NCBI GenBank assembly: GCA_016776605.1
Contig: JADHTB010000009.1
Location: 95,453-159,452 of the forward strand
Length of the DNA stretch: 64,000 bases
From: Alphaproteobacteria bacterium
Lineage (GTDB): Bacteria; Pseudomonadota; Alphaproteobacteria; GCA-2731375
Reading direction: 5' to 3'
Made by a program: the position numbers and the translations under genes. This document shows, in pieces, positions 53,957 through 62,661 of this stretch. Below the pieces are notes generated by a model. That model saw only the letters and a program-made list of their open reading frames with translations. It made no database searches and had not been told where the DNA came from. How positions within the stretch are numbered: the stretch's first letter is position 1; the number at the start of each line of letters is the position of its first letter.

Positions 53957-54586
53957 TTACGCCGCCTGGCCATCGACCAATTCGCCCAGATAGGCGGTGA
54001 CATCGGGGTTTTGCAGCAGACTATCGAAGTTAGGCGCCTGGGTCAGGCGACCCTTTTGCACAAAGATGTATTGCTCGCAGATTTCCCGCATAATCTGCAG
54101 ATGGAAGGGCTCGTTGGGATGCACGCAAAGGAACACTAAACGCCCCTCGCTCCGCAGGCGACGGAAGAAATCCAGCATGAAGCCGATGTAGCCGTCCTGA
54201 GTATTGAACTGGGGCTCGTCAAACAGATGCACCATGGGGTAGTCGCTCTGTGAGGGCTGCAGCATGAAATTGGGCCGACGCTTGCGAAAGTGACGGACCT
54301 GATAGGATTGATGATAGTGGATAGCCAGACGGTCCCGTTGGTCGGAGCGGACCTGATGGATATCCTGGCCACAGCAGAGCACCTGGCCCGAGGAGGGGTT
54401 GTTGGAACCGGTGATTAGCTCGAACAAAGTCGTCTTGCCGGAACCGTTCGGGCCCATGATGCCGACAATGGCCGGCTTCTGAATGGAGAAATCAGCTTGC
54501 AAATCGAAGGTGATCCGCTTGTTAAAAACCCCTTGGTTATAGGTTTTGTGCACCTGATCGAGGCGGAGAAGCGGTGTGTTGGACAT
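53957..54586 (-). CDS. Atypical ABC ATPase lacking the signature motif
   Basis: A 209-residue ABC-type ATPase. Walker A is GPNGSGKT at residues 45-52, Walker B is MVHLFDEPQ near 118-126 and the switch His is H156 in CVHPNEP. The region that should hold the LSGGQ signature reads RKRRPNFMLQPSQSDYP and no signature is recognisable; the helical domain is also short. Such a protein could hydrolyse ATP only in a complementary dimer or have a regulatory role. It is the third ATPase of the operon, between livF (3-base gap) and the SDR gene. LivG/LivF already supply the usual pair, so its role is unclear. Confidence 0.8.
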   Translation of the reverse strand: MSNTPLLRLDQVHKTYNQGVFNKRITFDLQADFSIQKPAIVGIMGPNGSGKTTLFELITGSNNPSSGQVLCCGQDIHQVRSDQRDRLAIHYHQSYQVRHFRKRRPNFMLQPSQSDYPMVHLFDEPQFNTQDGYIGFMLDFFRRLRSEGRLVFLCVHPNEPFHLQIMREICEQYIFVQKGRLTQAPNFDSLLQNPDVTAYLGELVDGQAA

Positions 54587-54589
54587 GAT

Positions 54590-55288
54590 TCAGACCCCCA
54601 GCAAACGTTCGCGCATGGACGTATCAGCCAACAATTCACCTGCCGGGCCCTGGTGCACAACTTTGCCATGATCCATGACATAGACCCGGTCACTGACCGC
54701 CAGGGCGCTCTGCGCATTCTGTTCCACCAGCAGAACCGCGATGCCTTCGGCCTTCAGCCGGGTCACCGTCTTCATGACATCCTGCACAATTTTCGGTGCC
54801 AGACCTTGAGATGGCTCGTCCATCAGCACCAGACCGGGGGAGCCCAACAGAGCACGGGAGATAGAGACCATCTGCATCTCGCCGCCCGATAAATTCTCGC
54901 ACTCGCGGAACATAAGATGTTCCAGGGCCGAAAAAATGCCAAACATCTCGTCCACGGACCAGCTGCGGAAGCGGGTTTTCTTGCGCCCGATGGCCAGGTT
55001 GCGGGCAACCGTCAGGGTGGGGAAGATGCGGCGATCATCGGGCACCCAGCCGATCCCGGCGCGCGCAATGTCGTGAGTCTGGGCGCCGGTGATGGCCTTG
55101 CCGTCGAAACTGATCGCGCCGTTTTTCGCGGGTGTCAGCCCCAGGATGGAGCGCAGGGTAGTGGTCTTGCCGGCACCATTAGGGCCCAACAGGCTGACCA
55201 CTTCGCCCGGTGCGATATCCAGGGAGACCCCAAAGAGGGCCTGGGTTTCGCCATAGAAGGTCTCGATATTCTTGATCTGCAGCATCAT
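54590..55288 (-). CDS. livF: Branched-chain amino acid-type ABC transporter ATPase
   Basis: A 232-residue ATPase of the LivF group. Walker A is GPNGAGKTT, the Q-loop region is GIGWVPDDRRIFPTLTV, the signature is LSGGEMQMVSISRAL, Walker B is LVLMDEPSQGLAP, and the switch His position is occupied by Gln in VEQNAQ, as in LivF proteins. The start ATG overlaps the livG stop by 4 bases. A slightly longer open frame upstream lies within livG. It should pair with LivG on the LivHM permease. Confidence 0.92.
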   Translation of the reverse strand: MMLQIKNIETFYGETQALFGVSLDIAPGEVVSLLGPNGAGKTTTLRSILGLTPAKNGAISFDGKAITGAQTHDIARAGIGWVPDDRRIFPTLTVARNLAIGRKKTRFRSWSVDEMFGIFSALEHLMFRECENLSGGEMQMVSISRALLGSPGLVLMDEPSQGLAPKIVQDVMKTVTRLKAEGIAVLLVEQNAQSALAVSDRVYVMDHGKVVHQGPAGELLADTSMRERLLGV

Positions 55289-56028
55289 GCCAGCGCACCT
55301 AGGTTCGAGGCGCGCACCCATTCGTTTTCGCCTAACGCCTCGGGCGATCCTTGTGCAATAACCTGGCCCCAGTGGATGACCGCGATGCGGTCAGCCAGAT
55401 CGAACAGGAACTTCATGTCATGTTCGATGATGACAATGGTGACGGATTTGCGTATTTCCTGGATCAATGCCGCCAGGGTCGCCGTCGCATCGGTACCTAG
55501 ACCCGAGGTTGGCTCGTCCAGGAACAGCATGCGCGGCTCCGCGGCCAGCGCAATGCCGATCTCCAACGCCCGGCGCTGGCCATAGGATAGCGCCGAGGAC
55601 AGAGTATGCTCCCGACCCGCTAATCCAATGCGGGCGAGCACCGCCGCGCCGCGATCCTGGGCACTGCCGTCATGGGCCAGATCGTGTAATACGCTGAACC
55701 CCTTGGCGCGCACTTCCGGTAGAGCCAGGACGATGTTTTCCAACGCCGTGTACTCATCGAACAGGTTCATCATCTGGAATGAACGCGCGATGCCGTGGCG
55801 GGCTATCTTGCGCGGCGGCAGACCGGTGATGTCCTGGCCATCGAACAGCACCTTGCCCCGGTCCGGGCGATAACGACCGGTCAGGACGTTGAAACAGGTG
55901 GTCTTGCCCGCGCCGTTCGGCCCCATGATGCCGGAAATCTGGTTGACCTCGAACGACAGAGTTATGTCTTCCAGAACCACCTGGTCGGCGAAGCGCTTGT
56001 GCAGATGATGGGCTTCAAACAAGGCCAT
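55285..56028 (-). CDS. livG: Branched-chain amino acid-type ABC transporter ATPase
   Basis: A 247-residue ATPase of the LivG group. Walker A is GPNGAGKTT, the Q-loop segment is GIARSFQMMNLFDEYTALENI, the signature is LSYGQRRALEIGIAL, Walker B is MLFLDEPTSGLG, and the switch His is in IIEHDMKFLF. The insertion between Q-loop and signature is shorter than in E. coli LivG. The ATG at 56028 starts 1 base after the livM stop; an open frame extends 29 residues further up inside livM and is rejected. Confidence 0.92.
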   Translation of the reverse strand: MALFEAHHLHKRFADQVVLEDITLSFEVNQISGIMGPNGAGKTTCFNVLTGRYRPDRGKVLFDGQDITGLPPRKIARHGIARSFQMMNLFDEYTALENIVLALPEVRAKGFSVLHDLAHDGSAQDRGAAVLARIGLAGREHTLSSALSYGQRRALEIGIALAAEPRMLFLDEPTSGLGTDATATLAALIQEIRKSVTIVIIEHDMKFLFDLADRIAVIHWGQVIAQGSPEALGENEWVRASNLGALA

Positions 56029-56029
56029 G

Positions 56030-57076
56030 TCAGTCCCCCCCTGCATGGGATGGTTTGGCTGACGGGTCTGGTTGGGGCTTTGCCTTGCGGCGGCCGAACA
56101 TGGACTGTGCGTCATGCCAGATACCGGCCAGGCCCTCGGGCTTGAACATCACCATGATCACGAAGATGAGGCCGAACCACAACAGCCAGGTGTCCGTGTA
56201 GGCGCCCAAAATATCACGGGCCAGGAAGTAAAATATCACGCCCAGCACCGGACCCCAGAAATTGATAAAACCGCCGCCAATCAACACCATCAGGATCACG
56301 ATACCAGACCATTGCAGACTCATGATGTTGATGTATGCGCCCTCCTGGGCCATGGCGAACAAGGCCCCGGCCAGGCCGGAAATAGCGCAGGAGAGCGTAA
56401 AGATCAGCCATTTGTAGAGCCATACGTTGTAACCCAGAAATGCCACGCGGCTATCGTTCTGTTTGATGGCGCGGATGATCTGACCAAAGGGCGAATGCAC
56501 CAGACGCCACATCAACACAACGATAATCACATAGGCCGCGAAGCACAGGTAATAGAGGTTGAAGTTGGATTTGATGGAAAATTCGGTCAGGCCTAGATCG
56601 ACGGGCAGACGCAGGATGTTCAACAGGCCGTCCTCGCCGCCGGTCATGTCCGTCCATTTCGAGGCAACGAAATAAAATATCTGCGCGCAGGCGATGGTCA
56701 TCAAGGCGAAGTAAATGCCCCGCCGATGCGAGATCAGCGCCGCCACCAGGCCGCCCAGCGCGGCGGTGACGACGACCGCGCCCAGCAAGCTAATCCACAA
56801 ATTGGCTGCCACATTGAATTGAGTCAGGCCGTAGGCGTAAGCGCCAATGCCCAGAAAAGCACCGTGGCCAAATGATGGTAGACCCGTGTAGCCTAGCAGC
56901 AGATTGACGGCCAGGGCGAAGATCACCCAGATCATCACTTCGACACCCAGATACTGGTACAAACCAACGGCATCGATCCAGAATGGCATGGTGCCGAACA
57001 CCAGGAATGAGACCAGCATGGGTGCGGTAAACCAATTGGCCAATCGGGCGCTGAGAGCTTGTGGTAGGATACTCAT
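56030..57076 (-). CDS. livM: Branched-chain amino acid-type ABC transporter permease
   Basis: A 348-residue inner-membrane permease with 9-10 hydrophobic segments. Diagnostic segments are NLLLGYTGLPSFGHGAFLGIGAYAYGL, LALMTIACAQIFYF-type helix, SPFGQIIRAIKQNDSRVAFLGYNVWLYK (the coupling helix contacting the ATPases) and ALFAMAQEGAYINIMSLQWSG. The C-terminal tail is Lys/Pro-rich. It is 2 bases after livH. Homologues transport branched-chain amino acids, short amides, urea or aromatic acids; the substrate here is better judged from the neighbouring enzymes. Confidence 0.93.
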   Translation of the reverse strand: MSILPQALSARLANWFTAPMLVSFLVFGTMPFWIDAVGLYQYLGVEVMIWVIFALAVNLLLGYTGLPSFGHGAFLGIGAYAYGLTQFNVAANLWISLLGAVVVTAALGGLVAALISHRRGIYFALMTIACAQIFYFVASKWTDMTGGEDGLLNILRLPVDLGLTEFSIKSNFNLYYLCFAAYVIIVVLMWRLVHSPFGQIIRAIKQNDSRVAFLGYNVWLYKWLIFTLSCAISGLAGALFAMAQEGAYINIMSLQWSGIVILMVLIGGGFINFWGPVLGVIFYFLARDILGAYTDTWLLWFGLIFVIMVMFKPEGLAGIWHDAQSMFGRRKAKPQPDPSAKPSHAGGD

Positions 57077-57078
57077 TT

Positions 57079-58011
57079 CTATTGCTCCAATGCGCTGGCT
57101 TTACCAGCGAAGCCGCGGGAGCGAAAAGTGACCACCACCAACAACAGCAGATACATGGAGAGCAGGGACCACTCGGTCAGAAAGGCAGCCGTGAGTGCGA
57201 CCATCATGCCCACCAACAGCCCGGCGCTGACCGCCCCCCAAAAGCTGCCCACGCCGCCCAGCACGATAACCACGAAGGCCGGGATGACAGCATCCACGCC
57301 CACATGAGGCCGCACGCCCCAGATCGGCGCCATGATAATCCCGGCGATGGCGGCAAGCGCCGCGCCGAAAGCAAATACGTAGAGCCGCAGGCGGGAGAGG
57401 TTATAGCCCAGGACCCGCACCATCTCGCTATCGTGGGCGCCAGCCTTGATCACCGCGCCATAAGGGGTACGGTTGAGGAATGCCCATAACAGACCGATCA
57501 TTGCCATGGCGAAGATGGCAGCGAAAATTCGATAGTTGGAATAGATCAAGTCGCCGAAAAAAAAGCCGCCGCTGATCGCCTTGGGCAGGGGCAGGAAATA
57601 TTCAGCCGGACCCCAGATCTCGCGGATTACTTCTTCCAGCACCAAGGCGGCGCCGAAAGTCAGCAGCAGGCCATAGAGCGGATCCTTGCCGTAGGTCCGG
57701 CGCAGACAGATTTCCAAACCCATGCCGACGACCCCAACCAGGGCCGGCGCAACAATCAGGGCAATGATATAGCGGGGGATGGCGGGCAGGTCGTAATAGG
57801 ATTGCATGAACGCAAACGGCAAGCCGCCGTCCTGGCCCATCAACATCACTGCGAAATAGGCGCCCAGGGCGAAGAGCGAGCCATGCGCCAGATTGATCAC
57901 TTCCATCACCCCAATGATCAGCATGAAACCCAGGGACAGCAATGCAAACAGCAATCCCAGGGCGACGCCGTTCAAGAGATGCGGCAAAAGACCAATAAGG
58001 AAGTCGAACAT
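57079..58011 (-). CDS. livH: Branched-chain amino acid-type ABC transporter permease
   Basis: A 310-residue permease with about eight membrane helices. LLNGVALGLLFALLSLGFMLIIGVMEVINLAHGSLFALGAY is the N-terminal hallmark of LivH; the coupling helix is RTPYGAVIKAGAHDSEMVRVLGYN, and IPAFVVIVLGGVGSFWGAVSAGLLVG is near the C-terminus. Together with LivM it forms the transmembrane channel. It is separated from the binding-protein gene by 135 bases that contain a strong hairpin. Confidence 0.93.
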   Translation of the reverse strand: MFDFLIGLLPHLLNGVALGLLFALLSLGFMLIIGVMEVINLAHGSLFALGAYFAVMLMGQDGGLPFAFMQSYYDLPAIPRYIIALIVAPALVGVVGMGLEICLRRTYGKDPLYGLLLTFGAALVLEEVIREIWGPAEYFLPLPKAISGGFFFGDLIYSNYRIFAAIFAMAMIGLLWAFLNRTPYGAVIKAGAHDSEMVRVLGYNLSRLRLYVFAFGAALAAIAGIIMAPIWGVRPHVGVDAVIPAFVVIVLGGVGSFWGAVSAGLLVGMMVALTAAFLTEWSLLSMYLLLLVVVTFRSRGFAGKASALEQ

Positions 58012-58106
58012 AGTGTTACGCCATCATTGGCATAGCCGCTACCGTTCGCCGAGGGGCGGAGCCCACGGCGCCGGGCCGCGACAATGTGCGAATTTAGGAT
58101 CTGGCG

Positions 58107-58134
58107 CGGGGCCGCCGGTTAGGCAGCGGCCCCG
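58107..58134 (-). terminator. Intercistronic hairpin after the binding-protein gene
   Basis: Perfect 9-bp arms cggggccgc (58107-58115) and gcggccccg (58126-58134) enclose a 10-base loop, just after the binding-protein stop on the minus strand. There is no strong T-run, so it is more likely an mRNA-stabilising or partial-termination element, as usual in ABC operons where binding protein must exceed permease. Confidence 0.6.
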
Positions 58135-58146
58135 TCCAGGCGTGGA

Positions 58147-59448
58147 TCAGCCTTGATCGTAGCTGGGCGTTTTAGCGAACGATTCCAGCATGCAGGCCGC
58201 ATCCGCACTGGCGCGAACCGATTCCGGATCGGCGGCAGAGAGGATTTCAAAGTAATCGGTCTTGTCCTTGGGCTTTTTGTTGCGACGGGCAAGATAGACG
58301 GTCTGTTGCACATGATGGGAGTCCGGATCGATCACCGCGCCATGTGTCTGCATACGGTCAGTGGCGGACATCTTGCGACCTTCCAAGGCCTTGATGATCT
58401 TGGTGTTGTCGGTGCCACCGGTTTCCTCGACCACACGGAGCAATTCCCGCATGGCAATATAACCGTTGTAGGTAACGTTGCCGGGCACCGCAATTCGTGT
58501 GGTCGGATAGCTGGCTTGATAGCGGCCAACGAATTCCTTCACGCCCGGCAGGTCCAACAGGTGGTACCAGGTGGTGCCGAATACGCCAAAGGCCGCGTCC
58601 GAGCCCAGACCATAGATATCGGGCCAATCCTGTTGATTGTTCAACCAGGCCGGTTTGGAGTCCAGGCCCATGTCGGAAACCTGCTTGCGCATGACCTTGA
58701 AGTCATCACCACCTACGGCGGCAGCCACGACGTCAGGCTTTTGCTGCTGGATCTTCAGCAGAATGGACGAGAAATCACGCGTGCCGACCGGAATAGCGAC
58801 TTCGTCCACTGTACTGGCGCCATATTGTGTGGCGACCATCTTGGTCGCCTTGTTGGTGTTCTGGCCCCAGACATAATCGTTGTAGAGGAACATCCATTTC
58901 TTGCCGAAGGCATCGATGGCGTTCTTCGCCGCGGCGCGGGAGAAGTTCTCGCCACTACCGTCCCAGACGAATTTTACCCGATGACAGTTCTTGCCGGATT
59001 CCGTTGGGGACGAGGAATTGGTGTTGAAATAGACACATCCGTATTTCTGCGCCACTTGCGAAATGGCGTTGGCCGTGCCGGACTGAATGGCGCCGACCAG
59101 GAAATGCACGTTCTCGCGGGTAATCAAACGTTCCGCCACGCGGGTACCGGTCTGCGGTGTGGTCTCGGTGTCCATCCAGACATATTCGACCTGGCGGCCC
59201 AACACGCCGCCTTTGGCGTTGGCTTCTTCAATCGCCATGATGGTGCCGCGCTTTTCCGCCTGGCCCGAGTTGGCGAACTGGCCGGAGGCATCGTGGGTCA
59301 GGCCGATCTTGATCGGCTTGTTCGTACCAGCGGCATAGACGCGGTTATGTTTCCACGGGCCAAAAAATGTGGCGCCGGCACCGGCCGCGCCGACCGTGGC
59401 CAATGCGGTACCTCTTAACATACTGCGACGGGTAATTTTCGAGGACAT
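58147..59448 (-). CDS. ABC transporter substrate-binding protein (LivK-type, Tat-exported)
   Basis: A 433-residue periplasmic binding protein of the Leu/Ile/Val-type I fold. The N-terminus has a twin-arginine signal KITRRSMLRGTALATVGAAGAGA, so export folded by Tat is expected. The mature part starts near NKPIKIGLTHDASGQFANSG and shows the AmiC/LivK pattern including NGYIAMRELLRVVEETGGT. The Tat signal and the clustering with a dehydratase and a dehydrogenase point away from amino acids and towards a hydroxylated acid or polyol, by inference. AGGTTTAACT with GGGAGG precedes the ATG. It is the first transport gene of the operon. Confidence 0.9.
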   Translation of the reverse strand: MSSKITRRSMLRGTALATVGAAGAGATFFGPWKHNRVYAAGTNKPIKIGLTHDASGQFANSGQAEKRGTIMAIEEANAKGGVLGRQVEYVWMDTETTPQTGTRVAERLITRENVHFLVGAIQSGTANAISQVAQKYGCVYFNTNSSSPTESGKNCHRVKFVWDGSGENFSRAAAKNAIDAFGKKWMFLYNDYVWGQNTNKATKMVATQYGASTVDEVAIPVGTRDFSSILLKIQQQKPDVVAAAVGGDDFKVMRKQVSDMGLDSKPAWLNNQQDWPDIYGLGSDAAFGVFGTTWYHLLDLPGVKEFVGRYQASYPTTRIAVPGNVTYNGYIAMRELLRVVEETGGTDNTKIIKALEGRKMSATDRMQTHGAVIDPDSHHVQQTVYLARRNKKPKDKTDYFEILSAADPESVRASADAACMLESFAKTPSYDQG

Positions 59449-59523
59449 AGTTAAACCTCCCAGGTTGTCGACCTCATGTGCGCCCGCATCTGCGGGCCTG
59501 GTTCCTAAACCGCTAAATAGCGC

Positions 59524-59955
59524 TCAGGGCTCAATGCTGACCGTTTCGAAATCCGCCGGAATGGTGATTTCGATCACGGTGTAATCATCGGAATACTCAA
59601 GAACTCGATGTTCGATGCCGGGCTCCTGATACATGCAGGACCCCGCCTCGAACCTAACTTCGCCCACACCGTCGAAATGGACACGCGCCCACCCCTTCAG
59701 GACGTAGACCATCTGAAAATCCAAATTGTGAATATGCAGATCGCCGGGCTTCTCGTAAGGCCCGGACGGACGAATGACATGGGCCCGGACCTTGCCGTCC
59801 GTTGCCGCCGTCATGCCAAGGTCGCGATATTCGAAATAACCGCGCAAGCCACCCTCAAACTCAGCATCGTCGGCATGGCTAACGTGATATTTGCCCCGAC
59901 CGAAAATGGGATCCAGGCCTGGCTGGTTGGCCGCTGCCGCATCCTTGGCTGTCAT
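59524..59955 (-). CDS. Cupin domain protein
   Basis: A 143-residue single-domain cupin. Metal-ligand candidates are in GDLHIHNLDFQMVYVLKG (two His) and GIEHRVLEYSDD (one His); the strand GWARVHFDGVGEVRFEAGS lies between. Small cupins act as sugar or keto-acid isomerases, dioxygenases or ligand sensors. It is 75 bases upstream of the binding-protein gene in the same direction, so it is probably the first gene of the catabolic operon; that gap contains a 7-bp hairpin (59482-59488 / 59491-59497). Confidence 0.8.
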   Translation of the reverse strand: MTAKDAAAANQPGLDPIFGRGKYHVSHADDAEFEGGLRGYFEYRDLGMTAATDGKVRAHVIRPSGPYEKPGDLHIHNLDFQMVYVLKGWARVHFDGVGEVRFEAGSCMYQEPGIEHRVLEYSDDYTVIEITIPADFETVSIEP

Positions 59956-60337
59956 GATTACTCCTGCTTTTGCTATCGCCGCCCTGCCGCCAACGGTGGC
60001 CGACAGGGCATCAATAGTGAAATAATATCCTATTTTATAAAAAAAGAAATAGTATTTTTAAATTCTTTTTTTTATCGAGGCAATCAGCCGCTTTTTTGCA
60101 CCTGTCTGGGGCAATCTACGGCCTCTCAAAAAGCCAATCATAAAATGGAGCTGTTTTTTGCTATTTATCAGGCGCTCGAAGTGACTACTTCATGGTATTT
60201 TTCATATCGACATCGTAATTATCGAACTAATTTACCGTATTATTTTTTGTTTAAATAATATTTTAATTGCGAGTTTTTGGATTTTTACATAAATTGTAGT
60301 CGATGCGTTTTGGTAGACGCGCGAAGGGAGTTTTGGT
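59956..60337. promoter_or_regulatory. AT-rich divergent promoter region between cupin operon and FadR-type regulator
   Basis: 382 bases without a gene, much richer in A+T than any neighbour. A near-perfect inverted repeat has arms 60037-60048 (ataaaaaaagaa) and 60063-60075 (its complement with one extra T) around 14 bases. The region separates two divergent units and should hold both promoters and the operator for the FadR-type protein. A run of T at 60066-60073 could also act as a terminator end. Specific -35/-10 pairs are not assigned. Confidence 0.5.
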
Positions 60338-61105
60338 TTGGCGGCAAACATCAATACAAGCATGACTTCGGCACCGGCGCTTCATAAACGCGGTGGCATC
60401 CACGGTACCATCGTGGGTGCCATTGGCACCGATATCGTCACGGGCGTACTGGCACAGGGCGAAAGATTGCCGAGCGACCAGGAGATGATGGCCCGTTTCC
60501 AAGCCTCGCGCACGGCCTTGCGGGAAGCGTTGAAGGTGCTCTCCTCCAAAGGTTTAATCGAATCGCGGCAACGGGCCGGCACCCGGGTGCGCCCCCGCAG
60601 TGATTGGGATCTGCTGGATTTGGACGTGCTGTCCTGGCATACGCCGGAAAGCATCAGCGAATCATTTGCCGCCGATCTGGTGGAATTGCGGCAGTTGATC
60701 GAACCGGTTGCCGCCAAGCTGGCCGCCGACCGGGCCACCTCTGACGATTTGACGCGGATTGAGGCGGCTTATCTGCGCATGGCGGCCAACGTGGACGATT
60801 ACGAAGGCTTCTATGCGGCGGACGTAGCCTTCCACCTAGCCGTGCTCGGCGCGAGTCGCAACCAACTGGTTCAGCGTCTGGCCGGTATTATCGGAACCGT
60901 CCTGAACCTGAGCTTTAGTTTGCAAAGCCAGGTCCGCATTCCCTTGCGGGAAAGTCTGGAATCCCACTATCAGGTGTTCGAAGGAATCCGCGACCGCAAT
61001 CGCCGCGGCGCCGAGCGGGCCATGCGCATCACAATCCGCCGAGGCCGCAATACTCTCTCGCAAATGAGTGCAATCCGTCGAAAGTCTTCGCAACAAACCG
61101 GCTGA
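60338..61105 (+). CDS. GntR/FadR family transcriptional regulator
   Basis: A 255-residue repressor-type regulator. The winged-helix domain covers about residues 18-88 (GTDIVTGVLAQGERLPSDQEMMARFQASRTALREALKVLSSKGLIESRQRAGTRV is read in segments) and the FCD ligand domain about 105-230, with acid/His ligands in DVAFHLAVLGAS and ESHYQVFEGI. FCD regulators sense small carboxylates. The TTG at 60338 has AAGGGAG 7 bases upstream and is taken as start; an ATG eight codons later is the alternative. It is divergent from the cupin-transporter-dehydratase operon, whose repressor it probably is. Confidence 0.88.
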   Translation: MAANINTSMTSAPALHKRGGIHGTIVGAIGTDIVTGVLAQGERLPSDQEMMARFQASRTALREALKVLSSKGLIESRQRAGTRVRPRSDWDLLDLDVLSWHTPESISESFAADLVELRQLIEPVAAKLAADRATSDDLTRIEAAYLRMAANVDDYEGFYAADVAFHLAVLGASRNQLVQRLAGIIGTVLNLSFSLQSQVRIPLRESLESHYQVFEGIRDRNRRGAERAMRITIRRGRNTLSQMSAIRRKSSQQTG

Positions 61106-61169
61106 TCAGCTTTGACCTCTATTCTGTTGCATCCCGACAGGCTACACCAAAAGGAAAGCAACGACAGGC

Positions 61170-61189
61170 CGGTTAACCTGACAATGCCT
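61170..61189. repeat. 20-bp direct repeat, left copy
   Basis: An exact 20-base sequence beginning cggttaacc is repeated at 62823-62842 in the same orientation. The left copy lies 3 bases after the stop side of the cysteine desulfurase gene; the right copy lies inside the IS6-like transposase remnant. It may be a leftover of a second copy of the same element. Confidence 0.7.
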
Positions 61190-61192
61190 CCT

Positions 61193-62341
61193 CTATGCCG
61201 CGGAGGAGGCCGCAGCAAGGCCCGCGGTTTCATGGCGCACCAGATCGCTCCAGGCCTCAAGAAATTTATCCACATCGGCCGCTTGTGAAGACCAGCCAAA
61301 ACTGACTCGCAGGGCCGTGGTCGAAATTTCCGGATCGATATCCATGGAATCAAGCACGTGTGACGGCTCGACTTTGCCAGCGGAGCAGGCGGAACCGGCG
61401 CTGACCGAGACACTGGCCAGATCAAGCGCGGTCAACTGTCTATCGCTGCGGACACCAGGCAAGGTAAAATTGCTGGTGTTTGGCAGGCGCGGTACTTGTT
61501 CGCAGAAAATTTTCGTGGCCGGCGACAGAGCCTTGATGCCGGCTTCCAGGGCATCCCGGTACGCCTTTAATCTGACGGCTTTTTCCTCCAAGGTATCGGC
61601 TGCGACCCGTGCCGCGACGCCAAGGCCCGAAATGGCCGCGACGTTTTCGGTGCCCGCGCGAAGCCCGTGCTCCTGGCCGCCACCGGTAATGAAACTACTC
61701 AGCGGCGACTGGCTGCATCGCACCAACGCGCCGATGCCTTGCGGTCCGCCGATCTTGTGGCCGGACAAGGCCAGATAATCGACCCCCCAGGACTTGATGT
61801 CGACCGGAATTTTCCCCACCGCCTGGACCGCGTCGCAATGAACGAGGGCGCCATGGCGATGCGCTAATTCGGAGATTTCGGCCATGGGCTGGAGTACGCC
61901 TGTCTCGTTATTGGCGGCCATGACACAGACCAGGGCGGGCTCTTCAGCCTCGGCCAGCAATGTCTCCAGGCCCTCCATATCGACTAGGCCGTTGTGATCG
62001 ACGGGGATAAGGTCGCTATCGGCGGCACGGGTGAGCACGGTTTTCAATACCGCCGCGTGTTCCGTTGGCGAGACAAGTATACGGCGCCGCCCGGCGCCCA
62101 TGATAACGGCATTGTTCGCCTCCGACCCGCCGCTGGTAAAGATGACCTCCTCGGGAACCGCACCGACCAGGGCGGCAACGGCTTCGCGGGCATCGTCGAT
62201 CAGCTTCCGAGCGGCGCGGCCATTGGCATGAATGGACGAGGGGTTGGCGCCGATTAATCCCATGGCGCCGCAGACGGCGTCGATGACTTCGGGAAGGGGC
62301 GGCGTGGTGGCATTGTGATCGATATAGACCGTCTTATCCAT
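61193..62341 (-). CDS. Cysteine desulfurase, NifS/IscS family
   Basis: A 382-residue PLP enzyme that takes sulfur from cysteine to form an enzyme persulfide for Fe-S clusters or thiolated cofactors. PLP-site residues are H95 in SPTEHAAV, D170 in VHCDAVQ and K196 in SGHKIGGPQG; the catalytic loop holds C319 in VSAGSACSAGK. The sequence is group I, IscS/NifS-like. It is not within an isc or suf operon and no scaffold, regulator or thiolation gene is adjacent. The ATG at 62341 is preferred to an upstream frame extension of 28 residues. It is bracketed by a 20-bp direct repeat. Confidence 0.92.
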   Translation of the reverse strand: MDKTVYIDHNATTPPLPEVIDAVCGAMGLIGANPSSIHANGRAARKLIDDAREAVAALVGAVPEEVIFTSGGSEANNAVIMGAGRRRILVSPTEHAAVLKTVLTRAADSDLIPVDHNGLVDMEGLETLLAEAEEPALVCVMAANNETGVLQPMAEISELAHRHGALVHCDAVQAVGKIPVDIKSWGVDYLALSGHKIGGPQGIGALVRCSQSPLSSFITGGGQEHGLRAGTENVAAISGLGVAARVAADTLEEKAVRLKAYRDALEAGIKALSPATKIFCEQVPRLPNTSNFTLPGVRSDRQLTALDLASVSVSAGSACSAGKVEPSHVLDSMDIDPEISTTALRVSFGWSSQAADVDKFLEAWSDLVRHETAGLAAASSAA

Positions 62342-62661
62342 GAACCTAAAAACTCCTTCCCGGTGATATTTAGTAACCCAAATTAGGACAGACCGCGCCG
62401 AACCGGTGCAAGCCAGCCATCGCATATGACGCGCAATGGCGCGGGTCTAGTCCGTCTACTCCCCGTTAGGTGCCACGTGAACAATTGCCCTCTTGTGAGC
62501 CTGTTCTTCCGCATGCATCCAACGTCTTATGGTATATCTTCACAGCGGGATAATTTTTGCGGTTTGATGGAAAAAGGAGGAAATTTGTAGTTAATTTTTC
62601 CCGTATCATTCAAATCTTGTAATAATTTTCCAATACATGGACCTGATAGGGTAATATTAAC
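62342..62661. other. Noncoding AT-rich gap
   Basis: About 320 bases between the cysteine desulfurase gene and the transposase remnant. No gene or RNA was recognised. The part from 62540 to 62660 is AT-rich and contains GGAAAAAGGAGGAAA at about 62569, like a ribosome-binding site without a following frame, which fits decayed sequence. Confidence 0.4.
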
